Positions 52,263-59,792 of a stretch of 59,792 bases of DNA are shown here, piece after piece. The DNA is from Lachnospiraceae bacterium. Lineage in GTDB: Bacteria > Bacillota > Clostridia > Lachnospirales > Lachnospiraceae. The stretch lies in contig JAAVBZ010000043.1 in assembly GCA_014803415.1 (NCBI GenBank), positions 1 through 59,792 on the forward strand. The letters are read 5' to 3'. The notes below the pieces were generated by a model. The model did not search any database, was not told the DNA's origin, and saw only the letters and a program-made list of their open reading frames with translations. Every line of letters starts with the position of its first letter. Position 1 is the first letter of the stretch. A program made the position numbers and the translations under genes.

Positions 52263-53683
52263 ACAACCGTCTCCACATGCACCGTCATCCCGAACTGGTC
52301 CACCCCTCTTACCTTCTTCACCTCATACCCGCCGTCGCACAGCACCTTCAGATCCCTTGCCAGGGTAGCGCTGTCGCAGCTCACATATACGATCCGATCC
52401 GGCTGCATTTTCAGCATTGTTTCAAGGCAGGCCCCATCGCAGCCCTTCCTGGGCGGATCCACCACGATCACATCTGCGGAAATTCCTTCCTTTTCATATT
52501 TCTCCGGCAGAACTTCCTCTGCTTTTCCCACATAGAACTGTACATTTTCAATATTATTGTTCTTTGCATTTTCCCTGGCGTCCTCTATTGCCTGAGGCAC
52601 GATCTCCACGCCGTATACCTGTCTGGCCTTTCCTGCCAGAAACAGGGAGATTGTTCCGATTCCGCAGTACAGATCCCACACATTTTCCTTCCCGGTAAGT
52701 CCTGCGTACGCAAGAGCCAGACTGTACAGCTTCTCTGTCTGAACCGGATTGACTTGATAAAAGGACAGAGGGGAAATGGAAAAAGTAATGCCCTTATCCG
52801 TTGGTGCAAAGTCATTTAAAGTATCCCTTACATGAATGGTATCCCTGATACTCTCTTTTCCCCAAATGGTATGGACTTCCTTACCCATAATAACATTCGT
52901 GTTTTCCATATTGATACTGACAGATATGCTTGTCATTCCCGAAATGGCAGCAAGCTCCTTCGTCAGTTTCTCCTGACTTGGTAGATACTGCTTCAGAGCC
53001 TGATTTCCCTTCCCATTGATCACCAGACAGACCATCAGCTCCCCGCTGGTAAATCCTTTCCGAATGAGCGCATGACGGATCAATCCTTTTCCTGTGGTTT
53101 CATCGTATGCACTTACATGATTCTCCTTCATGTACTGCAGGATGATCTCCAGAATTTCCTTATTTTCCTCCGCCCCCAGGTAGCAGTCCGTATTGGCGAT
53201 AATAGAATGAGTCCTGCCTGCGTAAAAGCCCGCAACAGGATTTCCTTCCTTGTCAATTCCGATAGGATACTGAGCCTTATTTCTGTACCGGAAAGGATAT
53301 TCCATTCCTACGATTGGCTCCATCACGCTGTCCACAAATTCTGGTGCAAATCCGCCGATGCGGACAAGATTATTTTTGATCTTGGATTCTTTGAACTGAA
53401 GCTGCCTTTCATAGTCCATTGCCTGAATCTGACAGCCGCCGCACTGTCTGTGGATAGGGCAGACCGGCTCCACACGAAAAGGAGAAGGTTCTATCACCTT
53501 CTCTAACCTCGCAAAGCTGTAATTTTTCTTTACCTTGGTGACGCGTACCTGCGCCACATCGCCGATAATAGCATCTTTAACAAAAAAGGGATAGCCCTCA
53601 ATCTTTCCTATCCCTTCTCCTTCATTGCTGATGTCCTGTATTTCTACTGTAACTATGTCGTTCTTTTTATATTCCATATCCAT
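52223..53683 (-). CDS. rlmD: 23S rRNA (uracil-1939-C5)-methyltransferase
   Basis: This 486-residue enzyme has an N-terminal TRAM RNA-binding barrel (1-60) and Fe-S cysteines C75, C81, C84 in CPIHRQCGGC (a fourth is probably in NTDCYLGA). The SAM motif is VWDLYCGIGTISLFLA, followed by VDPPRKGCDG, the nucleophile region YVSCDSATLARD and VDQFGMTVHVETVVM. The last eight residues (ISSIVLLM) differ from the family because a frameshift follows HVETVVMLSR; catalytic residues are intact, so function is probably kept. Its 3' end carries the att-like 14-mer used as the island boundary. Confidence 0.93.
   Translation of the reverse strand: MDMEYKKNDIVTVEIQDISNEGEGIGKIEGYPFFVKDAIIGDVAQVRVTKVKKNYSFARLEKVIEPSPFRVEPVCPIHRQCGGCQIQAMDYERQLQFKESKIKNNLVRIGGFAPEFVDSVMEPIVGMEYPFRYRNKAQYPIGIDKEGNPVAGFYAGRTHSIIANTDCYLGAEENKEILEIILQYMKENHVSAYDETTGKGLIRHALIRKGFTSGELMVCLVINGKGNQALKQYLPSQEKLTKELAAISGMTSISVSINMENTNVIMGKEVHTIWGKESIRDTIHVRDTLNDFAPTDKGITFSISPLSFYQVNPVQTEKLYSLALAYAGLTGKENVWDLYCGIGTISLFLAGKARQVYGVEIVPQAIEDARENAKNNNIENVQFYVGKAEEVLPEKYEKEGISADVIVVDPPRKGCDGACLETMLKMQPDRIVYVSCDSATLARDLKVLCDGGYEVKKVRGVDQFGMTVHVETVVMLSRISSIVLLM
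52266..52279 (+). other. att-like site 3, inside rlmD
   Basis: ACCGTCTCCACATG within the HVETV codons of rlmD, identical to 44957-44970. rlmD (rum) 3' ends are known integration sites of conjugative elements in streptococci. Confidence 0.55.
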
Positions 53684-53704
53684 ACCCGTATATACTGTAA
53701 ACGA

Positions 53705-54649
53705 TTATTCCATTCTGGTTCCCTTCAGATTGGAATCGAACAGCCTGTTAAAACCAAGCCAGTTAGTATCTGTTGTATTTTCCATGATCTCTGTAAAAGT
53801 CTGCAGCTTGGCGTCCGTGTTATCCGCATAGCTTAAAGCCACTGCCTCCATAATGGCAGGCTTTTTCGGGGAACCGAATTCATATTCTCCATGGTGAGCC
53901 AGAATACAGTGCTTTAATTCATTGGCAAGCACCGGCGGAAATCCCGGTATCTGACGGATCTTTTCTCCCACCATTTCCACGCCTATCACAATATGGCCCA
54001 GGAACTGTCCGTCGTCGGTATAGTCATTTTGGGGAAAAAGGGAGATTTCCTTTGTTTTTCCCATATCATGACAGATAGCCGCTGCGATCAGCAGATCCTT
54101 TTTCAGTAAAGGATAGGCTGTGCAATAGTAATCGCATAATCTGGTGACGCTTAATGTATGCTGCAGAAGCCCGCCTACAAATCCATGGTGAATGGTTTTC
54201 GCTGCCGAGGACTGTTTAAATGCTTTGATGAAATTCTCATCCTTTTTAAAGAATTCCTCCAAAAGCTGTTTCAGATATTTGTTTTCAATTCTGTCAATAT
54301 ATCCAAGCAGTTCCGTGTACATTTCTTCAATATTGAATTTGCTCACAGGAAGGTAGTCTGCCGGATCATACTCTCCTTCCTGGCATTTTCGGATCCTCTT
54401 TACATTTACCTGCAAAGTTCCCTGAAAATTGTTGATCTCTCCGTAAACCTCAATATAATCAAGAGAATCAAACTCTGCGATCCCCGCGTTATTGGGATCC
54501 CAGATCTTAGCGTCTATGGTTCCTGTTTTGTCCTGAAGAACAGCAGTATCGTAAGGCTTTCCGTTCTTTGTCACTGCCGAAGTTTTATGTTTACAGAGAT
54601 AAATATCAAAAACTCTGTCTCCGTCACTGTAATCTTTAATAAATTTCAT
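53705..54649 (-). CDS. 3'-5' exoribonuclease, YhaM family
   Basis: This 314-residue RNase has an N-terminal OB-fold (1-95: DRVFDIYLCKHKTSAVTKNG, DAKIWDPNN) and an HD domain with HHGFVGGLLQHTLSVTRLC, AAICHDMGKTKEIS, and CILAHHGEYEFGSPKKPA. YhaM proteins trim single-stranded RNA and DNA from the 3' end. It is 21 bases upstream of rlmD on the minus strand, probably the same transcript, joining RNA turnover and rRNA modification. Full length, no anomalies. Confidence 0.92.
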   Translation of the reverse strand: MKFIKDYSDGDRVFDIYLCKHKTSAVTKNGKPYDTAVLQDKTGTIDAKIWDPNNAGIAEFDSLDYIEVYGEINNFQGTLQVNVKRIRKCQEGEYDPADYLPVSKFNIEEMYTELLGYIDRIENKYLKQLLEEFFKKDENFIKAFKQSSAAKTIHHGFVGGLLQHTLSVTRLCDYYCTAYPLLKKDLLIAAAICHDMGKTKEISLFPQNDYTDDGQFLGHIVIGVEMVGEKIRQIPGFPPVLANELKHCILAHHGEYEFGSPKKPAIMEAVALSYADNTDAKLQTFTEIMENTTDTNWLGFNRLFDSNLKGTRME

Positions 54650-54672
54650 TTACTTAAACCTTTCTCTTCCTT

Positions 54673-55986
54673 CTATCTCATGGAAAGCACTGCATTCAGT
54701 TCTATTTCCGTATAGCCCTCAGGCCCCTGCCTTAAAAGTCCGATAGAAATACTCTGTTCCGGATCATATTCCATAAGGCAATTGACCAGTTCCTGATAAG
54801 TAGTGATCTCCTTGTCTTCTATCTGAACGAGGATATCTCCGCTCTGAATGCCCGCCGCCATTGCAGGGGAATCCATATCTATCTCCATAATATATGCGCC
54901 GATAGGAACTTCCAATTCCTCATGGACTTCCTGTGTGACATCTGCTCCATGGATACCAAAATAAGGAATACTCTTATCATTGGACAAGCGCTGAATGACG
55001 CTTCGCAGCTCTGTAATGCCGATAGCTCCGATCAGATTTCTGGTATCACTGGTACCGTTATCCGTATCAATGACCCCTATGAGATTTCCTTTCAGATTGA
55101 TCAGAATGCCAGTAGCGCTGGTACTTCCATAGATATCGGTAGTCATCCGCTTATATCTGGAATCAGGCAGGTTAATAACATTTCCCGATGAAGTAATAAA
55201 TCCATAGCAGACAGAATTTACGCCCATAGGCTGTCCAAGTGCAATAACAGGAGTACCTGCCATGTTGCTTCCTGAAGAACTTCCAAGCGTAATCGCTTTC
55301 ACTTCTTCTAATGTATTTCTGGTCATATCTGACTTAGGTACAGCCAGAACTGCCAGCCCTGTATTACTGTCCTTCTTTTTTAAGAAAGCCTCATATTCCA
55401 TATTGTCGGAAAATGTGATCTTTAAGGAATCTGCTCCCAGGATCGTGTTTACATTGGCAAGGATTAAAAGTTCTTTTCCGTTGTCTGCCACAATAACGCC
55501 TGAGACAATACCTTCATTTTCATAAGTATTGTTAAACCAGTCCACATCGGAGGTAACGCCTGCTACAGTGACCATGGATTTTTGTGCCTCCTTGGCTATA
55601 TCCGACAGGGAACTATAAATAGAACTATAATCCTCTGCTCCCAGCTTTATTTCCGAAAGCACCTGAGCCACCAACTCGTCCTCACGTACCGGCGGCGGCG
55701 TGGGTTCAGGATTCATTTGGGAGTCATCCACGATCATATCTTCCGGAAGGATCTCATTTTCCTCAGGCTCCTCAACAAAGACCACCGTAGAGGGTTCTTC
55801 CTCCGGGTACAGCTTGTTGCTGATCACCGGCTCAAGAATTAAAAAGGTAAGACATGCCACCAGACCGAATATTACCGCCATAGCCGCGGTCACCAATGTA
55901 CGGCGTATCAGCTTCCTTCTGTTCAGGGGACGCTGCTTGATCGTCTCCTTCATAAAATCAGTTTCCTGATTATGCTTCTCTTCCAT
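54673..55986 (-). CDS. membrane PDZ protein with degenerate HtrA-like protease domain
   Basis: This 437-residue protein has a basic cytoplasmic N-terminus, one membrane helix (about 27-52) and an acidic linker. A trypsin-like double barrel (about 125-330) follows, then a PDZ domain (about 340-437: IPYFGIHGADVTQEV, AAGIQSGDILVQIEDKEITT). The catalytic triad appears lost. The position of the HtrA histidine (NHVV) reads LANVNTI, the Asp strand reads NTGLAVLAV, and the GNSGG loop reads YGSTSATGIL. It may therefore bind rather than cut unfolded or substrate proteins. It is the middle of a core operon between GtrA and YhaM. Confidence 0.85.
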   Translation of the reverse strand: MEEKHNQETDFMKETIKQRPLNRRKLIRRTLVTAAMAVIFGLVACLTFLILEPVISNKLYPEEEPSTVVFVEEPEENEILPEDMIVDDSQMNPEPTPPPVREDELVAQVLSEIKLGAEDYSSIYSSLSDIAKEAQKSMVTVAGVTSDVDWFNNTYENEGIVSGVIVADNGKELLILANVNTILGADSLKITFSDNMEYEAFLKKKDSNTGLAVLAVPKSDMTRNTLEEVKAITLGSSSGSNMAGTPVIALGQPMGVNSVCYGFITSSGNVINLPDSRYKRMTTDIYGSTSATGILINLKGNLIGVIDTDNGTSDTRNLIGAIGITELRSVIQRLSNDKSIPYFGIHGADVTQEVHEELEVPIGAYIMEIDMDSPAMAAGIQSGDILVQIEDKEITTYQELVNCLMEYDPEQSISIGLLRQGPEGYTEIELNAVLSMR

Positions 55987-55997
55987 TTAAGGCTCCT

Positions 55998-56417
55998 TTA
56001 ATCTTTCTTTTTAAAAGCAAAGAATCTCTGACCAAAATAGTTTAAGATCACAAATAATCCCATACCGCAGATCATGGCGATATTATCCTGCCACTGTTTC
56101 GAAAAATCAGACAGCAATAGCAGGATCAGCTTTTGGGCTCCGCCATATGCGATCAGATAACATATGGTGATATTTATAATGAATTTAATAATAATAACCG
56201 GTGATCTGTCTTTATTCTGAAACGTAAAATATTTATTTAAAAAATAACTGCAAATGCTTCCTATTACATAATTTGCGGCAGAAGAGATCCAGTAGGACAA
56301 ATGGAATAGATTATAGGCAAGAAACATAACGGCTGTCCCTACCAGTGTATTGACGATCCCTACCAGTATGAATTTGATAAAAGTAATATCAAATTTATCT
56401 TTCAGTTTCTCTATCAT
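55998..56417 (-). CDS. GtrA-like membrane protein
   Basis: This 139-residue protein has four membrane helices and the family pattern FIKFILVGIVNTLVGTAV, SYWISSAANYVIGSICSYFL and NKYFTF, ending VILNYFGQRFFAFK. GtrA proteins help flip or transfer lipid-linked sugars to the cell envelope. The start chosen is ATG 56417 with GGGGGA a few bases before it; the frame could extend to 56438. It precedes the PDZ protein by 11 bases. The glycosyl partner is not visible. Confidence 0.88.
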   Translation of the reverse strand: MIEKLKDKFDITFIKFILVGIVNTLVGTAVMFLAYNLFHLSYWISSAANYVIGSICSYFLNKYFTFQNKDRSPVIIIKFIINITICYLIAYGGAQKLILLLLSDFSKQWQDNIAMICGMGLFVILNYFGQRFFAFKKKD

Positions 56418-56440
56418 TTCTCTTTCCCCCATATACAAAA

Positions 56441-56464
56441 AGAGAGCCTGTTTACTGGCTCTCT
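56441..56464 (-). terminator. terminator after tRNA-Pro
   Basis: AGAGAGCC and GGCTCTCT pair around an eight-base loop; on the minus strand a T run follows (TTTTTG). It lies just before the GtrA gene, so the tRNA is transcribed separately. Confidence 0.8.
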
Positions 56465-56468
56465 ATAG

Positions 56469-56542
56469 TCGGCGCGACAAGATTTGAACTTGCGACCTCT
56501 GCGTCCCGAACGCAGCGCTCTACCAAACTGAGCCACGCGCCG
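56469..56542 (-). tRNA. tRNA-Pro (anticodon CGG)
   Basis: The minus-strand sequence folds as a 74-base tRNA. Acceptor arm CGGCGCG pairs with CGCGCCG and is followed by A, the D arm is GCTCAGTTTGGTAGAGC, the anticodon stem CTGCG/CGCAG carries loop TTCGGGA (anticodon CGG), and the T arm TTCAAATC is standard. The CCA end is not encoded. It reads CCG codons. Confidence 0.95.
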
Positions 56543-56603
56543 AAGTGCTACGACATTACATATCATACAATTTTTCTCTGCAATTGTCAATGTCTGCATG
56601 GAA

Positions 56604-56635
56604 AAAAGGAGCAACGGTTTCACGCTGCTCCTTTT
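56604..56635. terminator. terminator after the small membrane protein genes
   Basis: AAAAGGAGCA (56604-56613) pairs with TGCTCCTTTT (56626-56635); the A/T ends give a U run on both strands. It ends the 57-56.7 kb operon. Confidence 0.8.
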
Positions 56636-56675
56636 GTCTATCTGTTATTTCTGATTATTAATTTGGGGCTCAGTC

Positions 56676-56873
56676 CTAAGCTTCACTTTCGATCGGCACT
56701 GCATCATTTGCATACAGTTCCGATAACTGGTCTTCTAAGTCTTTCTGCTCATCTTTAATTTTATGATGTTTCCAGACAAATGCTACAATCACAACGATCA
56801 GTACGATCAGTGCCAGTAAGTCCCACCAGCAAAAGCCGAGCCTGGTATGTTCTAAAATATATAACATATTCAT
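56676..56873 (-). CDS. small membrane protein (65 aa), paralogue of 56886
   Basis: One membrane helix (LLALIVLIVVIVAFVW) follows a short exposed start MNMLYILEHTRLGFCWWDL; a coiled, acidic tail (KIKDEQKDLEDQLSEL) ends the protein. It parallels the next small gene in layout: aromatic segment, one helix, charged coiled tail. It has a GGAGG site, and the genes lie 12 bases apart in line with the surface protein. The role is unknown; a helper or tether for the surface protein is possible. Confidence 0.6.
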   Translation of the reverse strand: MNMLYILEHTRLGFCWWDLLALIVLIVVIVAFVWKHHKIKDEQKDLEDQLSELYANDAVPIESEA

Positions 56874-56885
56874 TCCTCCTTCTCG

Positions 56886-57098
56886 CTACCTGGAAGTTAC
56901 GGGCTCGCCCGTAACCTCCTGCTGTATGGTTTCAAGTTTCTCTTCTCTGTCCTCTTCGAACTTCTTTTCACGTTTTTTCTGTTTGTAGCTGTGTACGCCA
57001 AGTTCTACCAGAACAATAACTCCTGTAAGGAGCGCCGGCAGTTCCCAGAAGTGCATGCCTAAGCTGTTGTGTGTAAAGTTATATAAATTCATCCACAT
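56886..57098 (-). CDS. small membrane protein (70 aa)
   Basis: The layout is the same as for the 56676 protein: MWMNLYNFTHNSLGMHFWEL, one helix (PALLTGVIVLVELGV), then a basic and acidic coiled tail (KQKKREKKFEEDREEKLETI). It starts 12 bases after the surface protein stop with GGAGG, so the three genes share a transcript. Function not recognised. Confidence 0.6.
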   Translation of the reverse strand: MWMNLYNFTHNSLGMHFWELPALLTGVIVLVELGVHSYKQKKREKKFEEDREEKLETIQQEVTGEPVTSR

Positions 57099-57110
57099 AT
57101 CACTACCTCC

Positions 57111-59792
57111 TTATGCCTGTGCGCTCTTTCCTGTATTAGTATTTTCATCTGTAATGCCAAGCTGTCTCTTCAGAGTTACCTCTGCCAGTTCATCTTTCAT
57201 TTCTTCCAGCTTCTTCTGGTTCTTCTTCATGCTGTGTGTAAACCATGTATAAATGATCAGGGTCAGCAGCATCAGCAGGAAGCTTAAGATACAGCACTTA
57301 TGGTCATCCAGTTCCCTGTTGTCCAAAGGAATTTCATCCTCTGTGATCGGTATCAGTGTTACATTTCCATCATCGTCAACATCTACGATAGCTCCCATAG
57401 GTACAGGATCATCATTTATAGCAACTACTGTAGGTTCTACCGGAATGATTACCGGAATAATTCCGCCAGGTGTAGGCTGAACGGGTATTACCGGAGGCGT
57501 ATCCTGTGTGGGCGTGGGCGTAGGCGTTGCGCTCGGTCCGGGTGTTCCGGTAGGTCCGGGCGTTGGATCGGGATCAGGATCCGGATCTTCACCGCCTGTC
57601 GGAGGTGTTACCACTGCTGTATAGTAAACAACTAATGTAAGATCTCCTTCAGGCATTTTACCTGTTACAAATGGAGCACTCCAAGTATATCCCGATATAG
57701 CAGGCGAATATTCCGTATAACCATCACCAGCTAAGTACTCTTTTACGACAGTAGGTGCCGCAGTACCGCCATTAGTATACTGATAATAAATTGTTAAAGT
57801 ATAAACCTTTTCAACATTAGACGGTCCTACAGGATCTGTTTCTTCATCCGGAACTGGCGTTGGATTACCAGGATCGACTGTTACTTTTGCCTTATTTTTT
57901 ATTCCTACCCCATTTGGATCCGTTTTCCCGATTTCGTTGTTTAAAAAGCAATCTTCTCTTGTTACGGTATACTCACAATTCAAAGTTACTATCTCTGTGG
58001 GTGCTAAAGTAGTAATTGTTACTGTATTTTCCTTAGAATCAAATTTAATTCCTTTCATGTCATCTAATCCAGTAAATACTACTCTTCCTGTTGCGTTGAT
58101 CAGTTCATCACTAACCTTTACATTCTCAAGAGGTACGCTTGCCTCGCTTGTTACAGTAATCTGATAATGAATCACATCATCTACTTCATATACTTTATCA
58201 GGATCTGCATCTGTGATCACCTTATCAACGGTATATTTTGTTGATAATTCTTTTGTTTTCACTTTATCTTCTGCTTCATACTCTTTTCCATTGAGAGTGA
58301 CTGCTGCCTGGTTGATAAATTCACCTGCTATGATATCGCCTATATCAATAGTATAATATACTTTTATCTCTTTTGTTTCACCTGCCGCTATTGTAAATGT
58401 TCTCTCATTAGAACCAGAAATTTTACTCTTGGCATTCTTCCACGCAGCCTTCAATTTACTGGAAATAGTATCATCATTCTCAATATCACCAAAAACAACA
58501 CCTTCTAATTCTTTAAGAGTCACTGTCACAGATTCCTCAAATATATTGGTGATGGAGATTGTAAACTCAACAGTATCACCATATTCGAATCCACCTAATT
58601 TTGGCGTATGAGTTTTGGTTATTACCAGCTCATTTTCTACCGGACCATTTTCATCCGGATCATCGGTTACAGTAATCTTACCAGGCATTAAAGTAATAGT
58701 GTAGTTTCCAGTTACATTCTCATTACCGTCCATGATCACAACAGTACCGGGAACAATATTACTTTCACTTTCACCAACAAGTGTCTGGCTTCCTGAAATC
58801 TTTGCTTCACATGACTGTCCGTCAATCATGCCTTCTACCTGTATATTCGTATCTTCTACAGTTAAAGGACGACCTGTATATTTACCTGTAGCATCACCTG
58901 CTGTGATCGTTACCGGAATAGGATTAATGGTCAGCTTTCCAGGATTAATAGTTACATCAAAGTATGCAGATAAATCTCTTCCAGACTCATCGGTTACAAC
59001 AGGAATTCCATTTCCATCAATACTCTTACTATCAGTAACATTCTTTCCTGATGCGTAAGCTGTTAAGTTGCTTACATAATATGTTTTACCTTCATATACA
59101 ATCGGGATACGTCCATCAGGCATCTGGTCAACAAACCCTTCTACTACATGCTCCTGACCATTATAGTCTTCTGTTGCAGAATTTACTGTTACAGAAATCT
59201 GATGCATTGCAGGTGCTGTCAATGACCAAGTTCCTTCAAACTTCACATCATTAGGCGGCATTGTAAATGATCCGTCTTCTTCCAGAACTGTATCTGTTGT
59301 AGACCAGCCGCTAAATGTCCAAGTTCCTCTAATATCTGTTACAGTTGAGCCTTTCTCATAGGTTTTATCCACAGTTAATGGCGTTCCATATGCCTTCACC
59401 GCTGCTGTCGGCGCTGATTCCGCCCCGTCAGGCACATCTCCGTTGTAGCTGTAACTTACTTCATATTCTGCTGCTGTCGTTAATTCCCAGCTTCCTGTAA
59501 ATGTTACATTATTCGCAGGCATTTCAAACTTTCCATCCACTACTGTCACATCTTCTGTGATCCAGCCGTTGAATGTCCATATGCCTCTTGCATCTGTTAC
59601 CGTGGAATCTACTTCATAAGTTGTATCTACATATGCTTCTAATCCATAGGTTCCTTTTACATCTTTAGGTGCTTCCGCTGCTGTTGTCGGTACATCTCCA
59701 ACATATGTATAAAGGATATCATATGACTTTCTGCCGGTCAGTTCCCAGCTTCCCGTAAACGCTACATTCTTTGCAGGCATCTTGAAGCTTCC
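57111..59792 (-). CDS. large repeat-containing surface protein, 5' end outside window
   Basis: At least 893 residues are visible and the frame is open at the right edge. It starts within tandem SHIRT-like units of about 80-85 residues (YDILYTYVGDVP, YEVSYSYNGDVPDGAESAP, each ending TFTGSWEL or similar). An MBG-like unit (VTITAGDATGKYTGRPLTV), DUF11/CNA-like beta domains (DTVEFTISITNIFEESVTVT) and a MucBP-like segment follow, then a Pro/Thr/Gly/Asp-rich stalk. A C-terminal helix lies after DDHKCC (ILSFLLMLLTLIIYTWF) with a charged tail. There is no LPXTG, so anchoring is by the helix. It is likely an adhesin. Confidence 0.8.
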   Translation of the reverse strand, partial: GSFKMPAKNVAFTGSWELTGRKSYDILYTYVGDVPTTAAEAPKDVKGTYGLEAYVDTTYEVDSTVTDARGIWTFNGWITEDVTVVDGKFEMPANNVTFTGSWELTTAAEYEVSYSYNGDVPDGAESAPTAAVKAYGTPLTVDKTYEKGSTVTDIRGTWTFSGWSTTDTVLEEDGSFTMPPNDVKFEGTWSLTAPAMHQISVTVNSATEDYNGQEHVVEGFVDQMPDGRIPIVYEGKTYYVSNLTAYASGKNVTDSKSIDGNGIPVVTDESGRDLSAYFDVTINPGKLTINPIPVTITAGDATGKYTGRPLTVEDTNIQVEGMIDGQSCEAKISGSQTLVGESESNIVPGTVVIMDGNENVTGNYTITLMPGKITVTDDPDENGPVENELVITKTHTPKLGGFEYGDTVEFTISITNIFEESVTVTLKELEGVVFGDIENDDTISSKLKAAWKNAKSKISGSNERTFTIAAGETKEIKVYYTIDIGDIIAGEFINQAAVTLNGKEYEAEDKVKTKELSTKYTVDKVITDADPDKVYEVDDVIHYQITVTSEASVPLENVKVSDELINATGRVVFTGLDDMKGIKFDSKENTVTITTLAPTEIVTLNCEYTVTREDCFLNNEIGKTDPNGVGIKNKAKVTVDPGNPTPVPDEETDPVGPSNVEKVYTLTIYYQYTNGGTAAPTVVKEYLAGDGYTEYSPAISGYTWSAPFVTGKMPEGDLTLVVYYTAVVTPPTGGEDPDPDPDPTPGPTGTPGPSATPTPTPTQDTPPVIPVQPTPGGIIPVIIPVEPTVVAINDDPVPMGAIVDVDDDGNVTLIPITEDEIPLDNRELDDHKCCILSFLLMLLTLIIYTWFTHSMKKNQKKLEEMKDELAEVTLKRQLGITDENTNTGKSAQA

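Overview
The window looks like part of a chromosome from a low-to-moderate GC Clostridia genome, most likely a gut Lachnospiraceae. The reasons are strong AGGAGG-type ribosome sites, tightly packed operons, the core order rlmD / YhaM-type exoribonuclease / PDZ protease-like protein / GtrA protein / tRNA-Pro, and many family members typical of that group. This assignment is inferred from gene content, not from a marker gene. There is no rRNA and no CRISPR array.

Layout. 1-2.2 kb: the ends of an ABC-2 exporter operon and an ECF S-component gene. 2.2-11.1 kb: a minus-strand run of small-molecule and redox enzymes (flavodoxin-fold proteins, two alpha/beta hydrolases, an ARMT1/DUF89 protein), an RNA 2'-phosphotransferase (kptA) with a large unknown partner, and truncated genes (AlbA-type wHTH, GNAT). 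11.6-14.6 kb: a TetR-controlled ABC exporter with two visible operators. 14.7-26.5 kb: an accessory region with a broken Abi gene and its leader RNA, a HAD enzyme, a Fic protein, two large lipoproteins, an intact Abi/HEPN gene with an upstream terminator RNA, a HipBA-like pair with a perfect 44-bp palindrome, and a Panacea-type antitoxin with a shortened toxin. 26.6-32.9 kb: a LytTR/AgrC-like two-component system in line with a lipoprotein and a four-subunit ABC exporter. 33-35.3 kb: a second Fic gene with repeated operator-like motifs, then a graveyard of AlbA and IstB (IS21) fragments.

35.3-44.5 kb is a complete type I restriction-modification locus (hsdR-hsdM-hsdS, minus strand). It carries a silent, inverted second hsdS and a tyrosine recombinase between two nested pairs of perfect inverted repeats (95 bp and 68 bp), so HsdS specificity should switch among four forms. 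A decayed third hsdS lies inside the same segment.

44.7-52.3 kb is a stack of cargo modules at the 3' end of rlmD. Three copies of the rlmD tail motif around TCTCCACATG (plus strand) separate a thymidylate-kinase-like / B12-type radical SAM / uracil-DNA-glycosylase-like operon plus a broken UvrD (GajB-like) helicase from a methyltransferase-like / metallophosphoesterase pair. No integrase is present. These two tightly coupled cassettes are the best candidates for undescribed systems in the window.

52.2-59.8 kb is core-like: rlmD, YhaM family exoribonuclease, a membrane PDZ protein with an apparently dead HtrA protease domain, GtrA, tRNA-Pro(CGG), two small paralogous membrane proteins, and the 3' part of a large repeat-containing surface protein that runs off the right edge.
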